Source: Bradyrhizobium sp. WBAH42 (GTDB taxonomy: Bacteria > Pseudomonadota > Alphaproteobacteria > Rhizobiales > Xanthobacteraceae). From it: DNA of 64,000 nucleotides. A program made the position numbers and the translations under genes. The DNA lies in assembly GCF_024585265.1 (NCBI RefSeq), contig NZ_CP036533.1:5775001-5839000 (forward strand). The letters run 5' to 3'. Below the pieces are notes generated by a model that worked only from the letters and a program-made list of their open reading frames with translations, made no database searches and was not told the origin of the DNA. Position 1 is the stretch's first letter. The number at the start of each line of letters is the position of its first letter. Positions 1-9,166 of this stretch are shown here, in pieces.

Positions 1-775
1 CAAGCACCTGCATGTACCGGTTGGCGTAGCAGCCGATGGTAAGGCCATCATCGCGCAGAAAGTCCATGCCCTCGCGCAGCACCGGTTCGACGTCGTCGAG
101 ATAGAGCTTGCGCTCGGACGCTGCGGTATCGCTCCAGTCCTGCCCGGAGCGGATCAGACAGAGATTGTCATGAGCCACGACGCGCAGCCGCGCGCCGTCG
201 TGGATCAGCTCAGGCGCGCCACCAGGCGCCATCGCATCCGTCTGTGACAGCGGGAGACGATCGCGCATGCCGCCCCAGTAAGCGTGCTCCTGCACCTCGC
301 CGCTCATGCCTTCCGCGGCGACGGCGATACCTTCGGGCCGATCGGGTGATGAGAACAGCGTCTCGTGACGGGCGACACTGGGACGCAGCACCTCGATGAA
401 GGTACCGACGCCTTCGCGCTTTCGGCCGGTCCACATCTCGCGCGCCCGAGCGAACCAGGCATCAAAGCGTGCGAGATCGTCCCAATAAGCGACCGTGACA
501 ACATTTTCGCAGGCGCACTGATCGACATAACGCGCCCGGTCCCAATGCGACGGACCGTCATCCACTGCGAACAGTCCTGCGATTTCCTTCAACGCGTCCA
601 TTGCTGCCGCCGGTGCCGCACCGCCATACTGGACACCGAAATAAGCCATCACGACGCGGCTGACCGCAGGCTTGTAGCGTGCGACGAAGGATGGATATGG
701 CGGCTGATAATCGTCGGGCACGCGCTTGTGGCGCGTGCGTGGAGTTTCGAGATGCGCAGGGATTGCGGATTCCAT
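1..775 (-). CDS. oxd: Aldoxime dehydratase (OxdA-like), 3' end outside window
   Basis: Haem lyase that dehydrates aldoximes to nitriles in the cytoplasm. The window holds the first 258 codons; the family is about 350 residues, so the C-terminus with the haem-ligand and catalytic histidines lies beyond base 1. Visible family features are the N-terminal RVPDDYQPPYPSF segment, WGGMRDR near residue 170 (the conserved catalytic Arg region) and LIRSGQDW near residue 210 (the distal-pocket Ser region). The ATG at 775 follows GGGAGGG. It starts 21 bp after the nitrilase stop on the same strand, so the two are probably one operon in which this enzyme makes the nitrile and its neighbour hydrolyses it. 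Family call is firm; the natural aldoxime substrate cannot be told. Confidence 0.88.
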   Translation of the reverse strand, partial: MESAIPAHLETPRTRHKRVPDDYQPPYPSFVARYKPAVSRVVMAYFGVQYGGAAPAAAMDALKEIAGLFAVDDGPSHWDRARYVDQCACENVVTVAYWDDLARFDAWFARAREMWTGRKREGVGTFIEVLRPSVARHETLFSSPDRPEGIAVAAEGMSGEVQEHAYWGGMRDRLPLSQTDAMAPGGAPELIHDGARLRVVAHDNLCLIRSGQDWSDTAASERKLYLDDVEPVLREGMDFLRDDGLTIGCYANRYMQVL

Positions 776-796
776 GAAGCCCTCCCCTCGTAGCGA

Positions 797-1813
797 TCAG
801 CTGGCCGCCGCCGCAATGTCCATGGGCTCGACAGCATCGACCGGCAGCGCGAACGGCTCGACCCGCTGGTACCGCTTCTTGTTGAGCAGCAGCCGTGTGA
901 CGTCAGGCCGCGAATAATGTCCGGCGGGATCGGCGGCATTCTTGGCAACGCCAATGGCGCCGAGATCGATCTCTGCGATCAGCAGGCCCTCCTGATCGGG
1001 CGCCAGCTTCTCCCCGATCTGGCTGCCGTCGGGGCCGTAGATCGCGGCGAACCCGCCGCCCACATGTAGCAGCGCATTCTTGTCGGGCCGGTCGCAGAGC
1101 TCATCGATCATGGCTTGCGAAACGATGGCGCAAGGCGCCAGCACGAAGCAGGAGCCTTCCACCGCATAGACGCGCGACGCCGCGTTGTTGACCTCGGCGC
1201 CAAGCGCCGGCGCGAAGGGATCGTAGAGCGAGAAGCTCGGCCAGGCCGCGACATGGACCTGCTCGTTCTGGGCGTACATCGCGTATTTCGACAGTGGCTG
1301 AAGATGCTCCCAACAGCACAGCGCGCCGAGCCGGCCGACGTCGGGCCGCGCATGCACGGCGAGATCGCTGCCGTCGCCTTCGCCGTAGACTGTGCGCTCG
1401 GCATGGGTCGGCCGCAGCTTGCGGCGCTTTGCGATGGTCTCGCCATCGGGGCCAATCAACCATTGCGCGAGGTAAAGGCTGCCGCCGTCGCGCTCGGACA
1501 GGCCGACCACGGCGGTGAGCTTTGCCTTGCGCACGGCCTCGCGCAGGCGCTCGGCCTGCGGGCTGTCATAGGATAGCGAATTGTCGAAATAGCGCTGCAC
1601 GAAGCCCCGCCCGATCGCCCAGGCAGGCGAGTCCAGCCAGATGTGCCAGGGGTAACCGGGGATGAAAGCTTCCGGAAAGGCGATCAGCTTGGCGCCCTTT
1701 TCCGCGGCCTCCCCGATCAGCGCGATCGACTTGTCGATCGAGGCGTCGAGGTCGAGCCAGGCCGGCGCCGCCTGAACGACCGCAACCTTGTATTTCGGAT
1801 GCTCGATGCCCAT
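797..1813 (-). CDS. Nitrilase
   Basis: Carbon-nitrogen hydrolase of 338 residues that converts nitriles to acid and ammonia. The Glu-Lys-Cys triad is visible: Glu48 in FPEAFIPGYPWHIW, Lys132 in KRRKLRPTHAER and Cys167 in GALCCWEH; the last two contexts are typical of true nitrilases rather than amidases. I chose the ATG at 1813 because GGAGG lies five bases upstream; ATG 1825 and GTG 1846 are in-frame alternatives. It is followed after 21 bp by aldoxime dehydratase and faces a divergent AraC-type gene, the gene order expected for an aldoxime-nitrile pathway. Confidence 0.92.
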   Translation of the reverse strand: MGIEHPKYKVAVVQAAPAWLDLDASIDKSIALIGEAAEKGAKLIAFPEAFIPGYPWHIWLDSPAWAIGRGFVQRYFDNSLSYDSPQAERLREAVRKAKLTAVVGLSERDGGSLYLAQWLIGPDGETIAKRRKLRPTHAERTVYGEGDGSDLAVHARPDVGRLGALCCWEHLQPLSKYAMYAQNEQVHVAAWPSFSLYDPFAPALGAEVNNAASRVYAVEGSCFVLAPCAIVSQAMIDELCDRPDKNALLHVGGGFAAIYGPDGSQIGEKLAPDQEGLLIAEIDLGAIGVAKNAADPAGHYSRPDVTRLLLNKKRYQRVEPFALPVDAVEPMDIAAAAS

Positions 1814-2002
1814 TCCTGCCTCCATTGCCGGTTGATCCCAAGCCACGTCCGATGCAGTCTATTTGGCCAAGCCGGGCAGCCGGCCGCTCGACCGCGGCGG
1901 AACAAAAACTTGACTGGACGCTACCGACCGGTACGGGATTTGCCTCCGGTCAGACTGGCTCCCCAGGGCGATTTTGCAGGATGTGAAAGGGAGGCTGTTC
2001 AG

Positions 2003-2959
2003 ATGCCAATCCAGTTCACGACGGACGGCAGTCCCGCCTATCGGCGGCTCGCTCTCTGGCAGGACATCGTCTGCGACGTCTTCGTCGGACTCGACTGCAA
2101 GTCGGACCTCGGCAGCGCCTTTCGCGGATCGGTCACCCAGGCTTCGCTCGGCAAAGCGGTCTGCTCCGAAGTCTGCTCGGACCGCCAGCACGTATTCCGC
2201 ACGCCGTCGCGCATCGCGCGTTCACACCAGGATTTCGTTCTCGTAGCCCTCGGAAATCGCGGCAACGGTGGCGTCGTGCAGGACGGCCGCGAGACCGTGA
2301 TCCACCCCGGCGAGTTTGCGCTCTACGACACCACGCGCCCGTACGAGCTGAAGTTCGACGACAGTTTCACGCAGACCATTTTCAAGGTACCGCGCGAGAT
2401 GCTGCAGCGGCGGCTCGGCGGCACCGAGACGCTGACTGCAATGTCATTTGGCGCCGCCGCACCGCTCGAGCGGCTCGCCTATGATTTCATTGTCCGGCTC
2501 TGCCAGAATGCGGATGGTTTGGCTCCGGATACCGCCACAGCGCTGTCGGAGCAGGCAGTTGATCTGCTTGCGATGGCCTTGAGCGAGCGGCTCGGCAAGT
2601 CATCGCTGCCGTCCTCGACCCACCGCTCGGCCCTGCTCTACCGATTGAAGGCGCACATCCGCGCGCACCTCGCCGATCCCGATCTCTCGCTCGCTGAAAC
2701 CGCGGCCGCGCTCGGCATCTCGCCGCGCTATGTCAACGATCTTCTCGCGGACGAGGACACCTCCTTCCAGCGCCATGTCCTCGCCGAGCGCCTCGCCCGA
2801 TGCCGGCGGGATCTCGCCTCGCCACTGCTCGCCCATCGCCACATCAGCGAGATCGCCTTCGCCTGGGGCTTCAACGACCTCTCGCATTTCGGCCGCGTCT
2901 TTCGCGAGCATTTTGGCGCGTCGCCCCGCGACTTCCGGCACAGCCAGTTGCGGCATTGA
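2003..2959 (+). CDS. AraC-family regulator of the nitrilase/aldoxime dehydratase operon
   Basis: 318-residue transcription factor. The N-terminal two thirds resembles the AraC-binding-like domain of NitR/OxdR-type activators, and the C-terminal 100 residues form the double helix-turn-helix (SLAETAAALGISPRYVNDLL, then ISEIAFAWGFNDLSHFGRVF, ending FGASPRDFR). ATG 2003 has GGAGG nine bases upstream, although the frame stays open further upstream. It is divergent from the nitrilase with about 190 bp between start codons, so it most likely activates that operon in response to an aldoxime or nitrile; that role is inferred from position. Confidence 0.88.
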   Translation: MPIQFTTDGSPAYRRLALWQDIVCDVFVGLDCKSDLGSAFRGSVTQASLGKAVCSEVCSDRQHVFRTPSRIARSHQDFVLVALGNRGNGGVVQDGRETVIHPGEFALYDTTRPYELKFDDSFTQTIFKVPREMLQRRLGGTETLTAMSFGAAAPLERLAYDFIVRLCQNADGLAPDTATALSEQAVDLLAMALSERLGKSSLPSSTHRSALLYRLKAHIRAHLADPDLSLAETAAALGISPRYVNDLLADEDTSFQRHVLAERLARCRRDLASPLLAHRHISEIAFAWGFNDLSHFGRVFREHFGASPRDFRHSQLRH

Positions 2960-2963
2960 GCCC

Positions 2964-3866
2964 CTAGGGCGCGAGCGCATCGCTCGGAGAGGCGACACGG
3001 GCCTTCATCGCCGCACTCATCGGAAGCCGGAGGTTCTGTCCCTTCGGCGGAATCGGCGCCTCGAACCATTTGGCATAGAGCTTGTCGAACGCGCCGGAGG
3101 CCATGTTCTCCTTGATCACGGTGTCGACCAGGGCCTTAAACTCAGGATCTTCCCGACGGGTCATCAATCCGTAATAGGACGGCGCATAGGTCGCGCCCAG
3201 CATCCGGAAGGCCGTCGGATCGGTCGCGTTCGCGACGAGCCCGGCGATCAGAATGTCGTCCTCGAACCAGGCGGCGGCGCGGCCCGTTCCCAGCATCAGC
3301 AACGACTCGGCATGGTCCTTGGCCTGGACGATCGTCACGTTCAGCTTCTGCTCGTCGAGGACCTGCTTTGCGACCGCAAAATTCAGCGAGCCCTGTGTGA
3401 TGACGACCGTCCGCCCATCGAGCCCCTTCGGCTCCGTCACCCCTGAGGCGACGGACACGAGCCAGCGCGGCGACGCCACATAGGTGGCGACGGAGAACGA
3501 AACCTGCTTCTGACGTTCCGCGGTGTTGGTCGTGCTGCCGCACTCGACGTCGATGGTGCCGTTCTGGAGCAGCGGAATGCGATTGGACGCATTCACCGGG
3601 ACGTAGTCGATCCCCAGCTCCGGCCGGCGCAGCACGATCCTGATCTTGTCGGCCACCGCGGAGCAGAGATCGAGCGAAAGTCCGGTCGGCTTCTGATCCG
3701 ATCCAAGATAGGCGAACGGGATCGAAGCCTCCCGATAGCCGAGGGTGATCTTGCCGACCTCTCTGATCTTGTCGAGGGTCGGGCTGGCCGCTTGCGCTGT
3801 TGGAACGTCCAACAGCGCAAGCGAAAGTGCGGCAATGGCAAGCGTCGGCGCGTGTCTGCGGATCAT
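2964..3866 (-). CDS. Polar amino-acid ABC transporter substrate-binding protein
   Basis: 300-residue periplasmic binding protein of the GltI/PAAT type (type II fold). It starts with a signal peptide ending near VPTAQA, followed by LDKIREVGKITLGYREASIPFAYL and later GLSLDLCSAVADKI, typical of glutamate/aspartate or cystine binders. ATG 3866 has GGAGGT five bases upstream. It lies 20 bp after the stop of the aminotransferase-fold gene and is probably co-transcribed with it. No permease or ATPase gene is nearby, so it is an orphan binding subunit or uses a transporter encoded elsewhere. Convergent with the AraC gene, which ends four bases away. Confidence 0.88.
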   Translation of the reverse strand: MIRRHAPTLAIAALSLALLDVPTAQAASPTLDKIREVGKITLGYREASIPFAYLGSDQKPTGLSLDLCSAVADKIRIVLRRPELGIDYVPVNASNRIPLLQNGTIDVECGSTTNTAERQKQVSFSVATYVASPRWLVSVASGVTEPKGLDGRTVVITQGSLNFAVAKQVLDEQKLNVTIVQAKDHAESLLMLGTGRAAAWFEDDILIAGLVANATDPTAFRMLGATYAPSYYGLMTRREDPEFKALVDTVIKENMASGAFDKLYAKWFEAPIPPKGQNLRLPMSAAMKARVASPSDALAP

Positions 3867-3886
3867 GTCGACCTCCGGACTGTCGA

Positions 3887-5209
3887 TCAAGCGGCGGGAT
3901 TTCGCGACAATTCGTCGAGGCTTTCCCTCAAAGACCGATCCAGGATCTCGACGGCGCGGTCGATCTCCTCGGTCGAGACGGTCAGCGGCGGCGCGATGCG
4001 CCACACCGATCCGCGCTCGGGGCGACGGCGAATGTTCATGCTCAGCCCATGTTCAAAGCACTTCTTCGTCGTCAGGCCGCCGAGCTGGTGGGCCGCGCGC
4101 CGACTGTTGCGGTCGGTGACCAGCTCGACGCCGAGCAGAAGCCCCATGCCCCTGATGTCGCCGATCTGCTCGTATTTCTGCTGAAGTCCCTCGAACCGGC
4201 CGCGCAGGTACGCGCCCATGACATTGGCGCGCTCGACCAGCTTCTCCTCCGCGATCACACGCAGCACCGCGAGCCCGACCTCGGCCAGCAGCGGATCGGA
4301 GACGTGGCTGGTGTAATAGGTGAAGTGATCCTCGTGCAGCTTGCTCTCGATCGCTTCGGTGGTCGAGACCGCCGCGAGCGGAAGGCCCCCACCGAGCGTC
4401 TTCGACATGGTCATGATGTCGGGGACGACGCCGAAATATTCCGATCCCGTCTTCTTGCCGACGCGCCCGAACGCCGTCTGGGCCTCGTCGAAGATCAGCA
4501 GCATACCGCGCTCGTCGGCGGCCTTGCGCAGCGCCTCCATGAAGGCCTTCGGCGGCACAAGCACGCCGCCGGCGCTGATCACGGGCTCGGCGATGATCGC
4601 CGCGCCCCGCCCGCTCGACTGCATGTCGAACATTTTCAGCGCCAGCTCGAGATTGGCGAGCGCGGATGCTTCCTCACTCCCCTTGTCGATGTAGGGACGA
4701 TAGGCATTCGGCTCGGGGATGACGAACACGCCGGGCGGCGGCACGCCATAGCCCTTGCGGTCGCTCGCCATCGAGACCGAGGCGGCGCCGCCGGTGATGC
4801 CGTGCCAGGAGCCGCCGAGGACAAGCACCTCGTAGCCGCCGGTGTACATCTTGGCCATCCGGAGCGCGACTTCGGTCGCCTCCGAGCCGGTGTTGATGAA
4901 GATCGAGCGCTTGAGATCGCCGGGCAGCCAATCCGTCGCCAGCACCTGGGCGAGCTCGGCCACCACTTCGGGAATCATCCCGCTGAAGAGATGGAACGCC
5001 TTCTTCCCGGCCCGCTCCACCGCCGCGACAATGGCAGGGTGGTTGTGGCCGATCGTCGCGCACATCTGCCCCGAGGTGAAATCGAGATAGTCGCGCCCGT
5101 CGCTGTCGGTGACGATGGTCCCCTTCGCGGTCGTGAAAAGGTTCGGGAACACGTCTCCGCCGTACCGCACCAGAAATTCGTCGGCGGCTTGTTTCAGCGC
5201 TGAAGTCAT
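3887..5209 (-). CDS. Class III PLP enzyme, 2,2-dialkylglycine decarboxylase-like
   Basis: 440-residue fold-type I PLP protein. From memory the whole chain follows bacterial 2,2-dialkylglycine decarboxylase: LVRYGG near residue 14, FTSGQM with Gln48 (the glutamine that sets decarboxylase chemistry in that enzyme), SWHGITG, IFDEAQTAFGR, the Schiff-base lysine in TMSKTLGGGLPLAA, YYTSHVSDPL and WRIAPPLTVS. The reaction would be decarboxylation-coupled transamination of dialkylglycines such as 2-aminoisobutyrate, using pyruvate. ATG 5209 follows AAGGAGA; an in-frame upstream extension looks non-coding. It forms an operon with the binding protein downstream and faces a LysR gene. A plain omega-transaminase is the alternative. 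Confidence 0.82.
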   Translation of the reverse strand: MTSALKQAADEFLVRYGGDVFPNLFTTAKGTIVTDSDGRDYLDFTSGQMCATIGHNHPAIVAAVERAGKKAFHLFSGMIPEVVAELAQVLATDWLPGDLKRSIFINTGSEATEVALRMAKMYTGGYEVLVLGGSWHGITGGAASVSMASDRKGYGVPPPGVFVIPEPNAYRPYIDKGSEEASALANLELALKMFDMQSSGRGAAIIAEPVISAGGVLVPPKAFMEALRKAADERGMLLIFDEAQTAFGRVGKKTGSEYFGVVPDIMTMSKTLGGGLPLAAVSTTEAIESKLHEDHFTYYTSHVSDPLLAEVGLAVLRVIAEEKLVERANVMGAYLRGRFEGLQQKYEQIGDIRGMGLLLGVELVTDRNSRRAAHQLGGLTTKKCFEHGLSMNIRRRPERGSVWRIAPPLTVSTEEIDRAVEILDRSLRESLDELSRNPAA

Positions 5210-5330
5210 GGCGTCTCCTTTAGCAAGCGGCATCTGCCGCGCGCGGGGCACGGCGCGGCGATGCGGAGTCCGCTCACCGGGTCTCGGGTCAGGTTGTGGG
5301 CACGAAGCTGTTGCGTCTGGGCGTTCGCGG

Positions 5331-5364
5331 TACGAAACTTGCCAGTGCAACGGAGAAATTCGTA
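5331..5364. promoter_or_regulatory. Possible LysR operator between decarboxylase and regulator genes
   Basis: An inverted repeat TACGAA (5331-5336) and TTCGTA (5359-5364), separated by 22 bases, lies in the 166-bp divergent intergenic region just before the LysR start. Position and symmetry suit an autoregulatory LysR site, but the arms are short and this could be chance. Confidence 0.3.
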
Positions 5365-5375
5365 ACCGGGCAGAC

Positions 5376-6344
5376 ATGATGGGCGCCAGTTCAAAAAACT
5401 CAGCAGCCGATGAGGCAAGCTCAACGGGGCGGCCGCGCATGCCGCCGCTGAAGGCGCTGTCGGCGTTCGAAGCCGCTTCCCGCCACGGCAGCTTCAGCCG
5501 CGCTGCCGAGGAGCTCGGGGTCACGCCTTCCGCGATCAGCCATCACATCCAGAACCTCGAGGATTTTCTCGGCGTGCGCGTGTTCTCGCGGCACGCCGGC
5601 CGTGCTGTGCTCACCAATGCCGGCCGCCTCTATGCCGGCGAGATCGAGCGCGCGTTCGGCACGATCATGGGTGCGACGCGGCTGGTGGCGCCGCAATCGC
5701 AGCGCGATCATTTGTTCATCGCCAGCGGACCGAGCTTTGCCGCCAAATGGCTACAACCGCGGATCGGCAATTTCATCGGCCAGCATCCGGAGATCGGGAT
5801 CAGGCTGTCGACCATCGCCGATCTGCGCGATCTCGAAACCATCCGCTTCGACCTCGCGATCGCCTATGGGCGCCCACCGGTCGTGAACGACAGGCAGATT
5901 GAGCCGCTCCTCGCCGAGCGCCTGCGCCCGCTCTGCAGCCCGCGGCTGATCGAGCAGCTCGACCTGCGCGAGCCCGGCGATCTCGCCCGCGCCACGCTGA
6001 TCCATTCCTCGAACGCGCTGACCTGGACCGATTATCTGCGCAAGGTCACGGGCGCGAGCATCAAGGCGCGTCACGAATTGTGGTTCGACCGCTCCACCAT
6101 GGCGATCGATGCAGCCGTCGAGGGTCTTGGCGTCGTGCTGGAGAGCGAAATCCTCGCCGCCGAGGAGCTGGACAAGGGCACGCTCGTCGTACCGTTCCGC
6201 CAACCCGAATTCGAAGTGGAGACGGTCTCCTACTATCTGGTGCGCTCGGCTGAGGCGAAAGGACGTAGCCATGTCAGCGCGTTCGAGGCTTGGCTGCGCG
6301 CGAAGATCTCGGCTGCAAACTTGCAGACCACGAGCGTGGCCTAG
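5376..6344 (+). CDS. LysR-family regulator, GcvA type
   Basis: 322-residue regulator. The N-terminal winged HTH reads PPLKALSAFEAASRHGSFSR then AAEELGVTPSAISHHIQNLE, the wording of the GcvA/AmpR branch, followed by a substrate-binding domain (ASGPSFAAKWLQPRIGNF). ATG 5376 gives a short extension before the HTH; ATG 5439 (MPPLKAL) is a plausible shorter start. It diverges from the dialkylglycine decarboxylase-like gene and probably controls that gene and its binding-protein partner, which would link regulation to an amino-acid-like inducer. Confidence 0.88.
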   Translation: MMGASSKNSAADEASSTGRPRMPPLKALSAFEAASRHGSFSRAAEELGVTPSAISHHIQNLEDFLGVRVFSRHAGRAVLTNAGRLYAGEIERAFGTIMGATRLVAPQSQRDHLFIASGPSFAAKWLQPRIGNFIGQHPEIGIRLSTIADLRDLETIRFDLAIAYGRPPVVNDRQIEPLLAERLRPLCSPRLIEQLDLREPGDLARATLIHSSNALTWTDYLRKVTGASIKARHELWFDRSTMAIDAAVEGLGVVLESEILAAEELDKGTLVVPFRQPEFEVETVSYYLVRSAEAKGRSHVSAFEAWLRAKISAANLQTTSVA

Positions 6345-6467
6345 CAAAATGCGGACTACCCAAGCAGAGCCGCCATGTGAGCGCGTGATAGGACAAGGCA
6401 CCCGCTTGCGCTAAACTCGGCACCAAGGCCGCACCGATCAACGAGCGGCCAGCCGAGGAGCAGATCG

Positions 6468-7493
6468 ATGGAATACCGACGCTTGGGCCGATCCGGCCTG
6501 ATGGTGCCTGCTTTAAGCCTGGGAACGGGCACGTTCGGCGGCGTCGGCCGCCTTGCGGCGTGGGGCACGACGGATGCGACTGAAGCGCGGCGTCTTCTGG
6601 ACATCTGCCTCGAGGCCGGCGTGTCGATGTTCGATACCGCGAATGTCTATTCGCTCGGCGAATCCGAGCGGGTGCTCGGGCAAGCCATCAAGGGGCGCCG
6701 CGACAAGGTCCTGATCTCGACCAAGGCGACGTTCCGCTTCGGCGACGGCCCGAACGACATCGGCTCATCGCGCCAGAATCTGCTTGCGGCGATCGACGGT
6801 TCGCTGAGCCGGCTCGGCACCGATTATATCGACCTGTTCCAGCTCCACGGCTTCGACGCCTTCACTCCGCCCGAAGAGGTGCTATCGACTCTCGACGTGC
6901 TCGTTCGCGCGGGCAAGATCCGCTATGTCGGCGTCTCGAATTTCTCGGGTTGGCACCTGATGAAGTCGCTCGGCGTCGCCGACACACACGGCTTTCCGCG
7001 TTACGTCGCCAACCAGACCTACTATTCACTGATCGGGCGCGACTACGAATGGGAGTTGATGCCGCTCGGCCTCGACCAGGGGCTGGGCGCCGTGGTCTGG
7101 TCGCCACTCGGATGGGGGCGCCTCACCGGAAAGATCCGCCGCGGTCAGCCGAAACCGGAAGTCAGCCGCCTGCCCAAGACGGCCGAGTTCGGACCGCCCG
7201 TGTCGGACGAGCATGTCTACCGCGTCGTCGATGCGATCGACGAGATTGCGAAGGAGACCGGCAAGAGCGTCTCGCAGATCGCGCTGAACTGGCTGCTGCA
7301 GCGTCCGACGGTCTCGACGCTGATCATCGGTGCACGCAACGAGACCCAGCTGCGCGAGAATCTCGGCGCGGTCGGCTGGTCCTTGACCAAGGACCAGGTC
7401 GCAAAGCTCGACGCCGCGAGCACGGTGACGCTGCCCTACCCCTATTGGCACCAGCGCGTGACCTTCAGCGACCGCAATCCGCCGGCGGTGTAG
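6468..7493 (+). CDS. Aldo/keto reductase
   Basis: 341-residue NADPH-dependent oxidoreductase of the YajO/Tas-like group (TIM barrel). The catalytic tetrad is visible as Asp56 and Tyr61 (FDTANVYSLGESE), Lys86 (ISTKATF) and His127 (FQLHGFD); cofactor residues lie near IIGARNETQLRENLGAVGW. AGGAG lies close upstream of the ATG. It stands alone between the LysR gene and the MFS gene on the same strand. Substrate is not predictable; the group reduces sugars, aldehydes and methylglyoxal-like carbonyls. Confidence 0.9.
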   Translation: MEYRRLGRSGLMVPALSLGTGTFGGVGRLAAWGTTDATEARRLLDICLEAGVSMFDTANVYSLGESERVLGQAIKGRRDKVLISTKATFRFGDGPNDIGSSRQNLLAAIDGSLSRLGTDYIDLFQLHGFDAFTPPEEVLSTLDVLVRAGKIRYVGVSNFSGWHLMKSLGVADTHGFPRYVANQTYYSLIGRDYEWELMPLGLDQGLGAVVWSPLGWGRLTGKIRRGQPKPEVSRLPKTAEFGPPVSDEHVYRVVDAIDEIAKETGKSVSQIALNWLLQRPTVSTLIIGARNETQLRENLGAVGWSLTKDQVAKLDAASTVTLPYPYWHQRVTFSDRNPPAV

Positions 7494-7628
7494 GACAGCC
7501 GCATCAAGCACGCTTGGTAAGGCGACGGCGCGCTGACAGTGCGGTTCCGGAACTATCGCGGCCCTGCCCTGTTGGCGCAATACTCGGCCCGTGGCCGAGT
7601 CCGATTCGCCAACGATACGCCGCTCACG

Positions 7629-9050
7629 ATGTCGACAGTCACCATCGAGCATGCCGACGGCCTGCCGCAGCCGCAACGCAACCAGGCGGTGCTGACCATT
7701 GCGCTCGGCATCGTCATGGCGGTGGTCGACAGCGCCATCGCCAATGTGGCGCTGCCGACGATCGCAGCCGACCTCGATGCGAGCCCGGCCTTCTCGATCT
7801 GGATCGTCAACGGCTACCAGCTCGCGATCACGATCTCGCTGCTGCCGCTGGCTTCGCTCGGCGAGATCGTCGGCTATCGCCGCGTCTACCTGGTCGGGCT
7901 GGCGCTGTTCACGGTGGCCTCCGCGTTCTGCGCGCTGGCCCACACGCTGCCGCAGCTGACGATCGCGCGCATCCTCCAGGGCTTTGGCGCGGCCGGCATC
8001 ATGAGCGTCAACGCGGCGCTGGTACGTTTCACCTATCCGCGCAGCCTGCTCGGCCGTGGCATCGGCCTCAACGCTCTCGTCGTCGCCTTCTCGGCCGCGA
8101 TCGGCCCGACGCTCGCCGCCGGCATCCTCGCGGTCGGAAGCTGGCCCTGGCTGTTCGCGATCAACGTGCCGCTCGGCGCGGTGACGCTGGTGCTGGGCCT
8201 GCGCAGCCTGCCGCACACCAAGCCCGCGAGCCGCTCGTTCGACTGGCAAAGTGCGGGTCTGTCGGCGATCACCTTCGGCGTCGGCATCGCTGCGGTGGAC
8301 AGTGTCGGTCATGGCGAGGCCGCGATCACCTGCCTCGTGCAGTTCGCCGTCGCGATCGTTGCCGGTGCGCTGCTGATCTATCGCGAGACTCACATGACCT
8401 CGCCGCTCTTGCCGATCGACCTGCTGCGCATCCCCGTGTTCGCGCTGTCGATTGCGACTTCGATCGCATCGTTCTGCGGGCAGATGCTGGCCTTCGTCGC
8501 GATCCCCTTCTATCTCCAGAGCCGCTTCGGCTATTCGGCCGTGCATATGGGCCTGTTGATCACGCCATGGCCGATCGCGCTGGCGTTTGCAGCCCCCCTC
8601 GCAGGCCGCCTGGTCGAGCATTATCCGGCCGGCCTGCTCGGCGGTATTGGGCTCACGCTGTTCGCCTGCGGCCTTGCCGCGCTGGCCTTCCTGCCGGCGA
8701 CGCCAACGCCGCTCGACGTGATCTGGCGGATGGCGCTCGCCGGCGCCGGCTTCGGTCTGTTCCAGACCCCCAATAACCGCACCATGATCGCAGCCGCGCC
8801 GCGCGAGCGCGCCGGCGGCGCCAGCGGCATGCTGGGGACGGCGCGCCTCCTCGGCCAGACCACCGGAGCGGCGCTGGTGGCGCTGTTGCTCGGCCGCTAT
8901 CCACTCGAAGGAACCAGGCTGGCACTGCTCGCGGGCGTCGGTTTTGCGCTCTGTGGTGCGATGCTGAGCATGCTGCGGCTTTCCCCGGCCGGCGCGCGCG
9001 GTGGCGAGCAGGTCCGCGTGCAGGACGATCAGCGCCTGCGCGGGGATTAG
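7629..9050 (+). CDS. MFS drug efflux transporter, DHA2 (EmrB/QacA) type
   Basis: 473-residue inner-membrane proton antiporter with about 14 hydrophobic segments. Motif C-like and DHA2 signatures are present: DSAIANVALPTIAADL in helix 1, WIVNGYQLAI in helix 2 and ARILQGFGAAGIMSVNAALV in helices 4-5. I chose ATG 7629; the frame is open back to a GTG at 7539, but those residues are not hydrophobic or conserved-looking. No TetR/MarR regulator adjoins it and there is no membrane-fusion partner gene, so it probably exports small molecules into the periplasm alone. Confidence 0.88.
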   Translation: MSTVTIEHADGLPQPQRNQAVLTIALGIVMAVVDSAIANVALPTIAADLDASPAFSIWIVNGYQLAITISLLPLASLGEIVGYRRVYLVGLALFTVASAFCALAHTLPQLTIARILQGFGAAGIMSVNAALVRFTYPRSLLGRGIGLNALVVAFSAAIGPTLAAGILAVGSWPWLFAINVPLGAVTLVLGLRSLPHTKPASRSFDWQSAGLSAITFGVGIAAVDSVGHGEAAITCLVQFAVAIVAGALLIYRETHMTSPLLPIDLLRIPVFALSIATSIASFCGQMLAFVAIPFYLQSRFGYSAVHMGLLITPWPIALAFAAPLAGRLVEHYPAGLLGGIGLTLFACGLAALAFLPATPTPLDVIWRMALAGAGFGLFQTPNNRTMIAAAPRERAGGASGMLGTARLLGQTTGAALVALLLGRYPLEGTRLALLAGVGFALCGAMLSMLRLSPAGARGGEQVRVQDDQRLRGD

Positions 9051-9166
9051 CACCCGGGTTCGCGCATTGTCGTGCACAACCTTTGCGTGGCTTAACTATT
9101 CAGCGCAATAGCCTATTGCCCTCCCGCTCCGGTTGCGCATAGTGGCGGTGGGACAAGGGGCATTTC

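Noticed and set aside
7026-9077. 683-codon open frame on the minus strand over the aldo/keto reductase and MFS genes
   Set aside because: Composition is Arg/Gln/Ala-rich noise; the plus-strand genes have clear motifs and reading frames.
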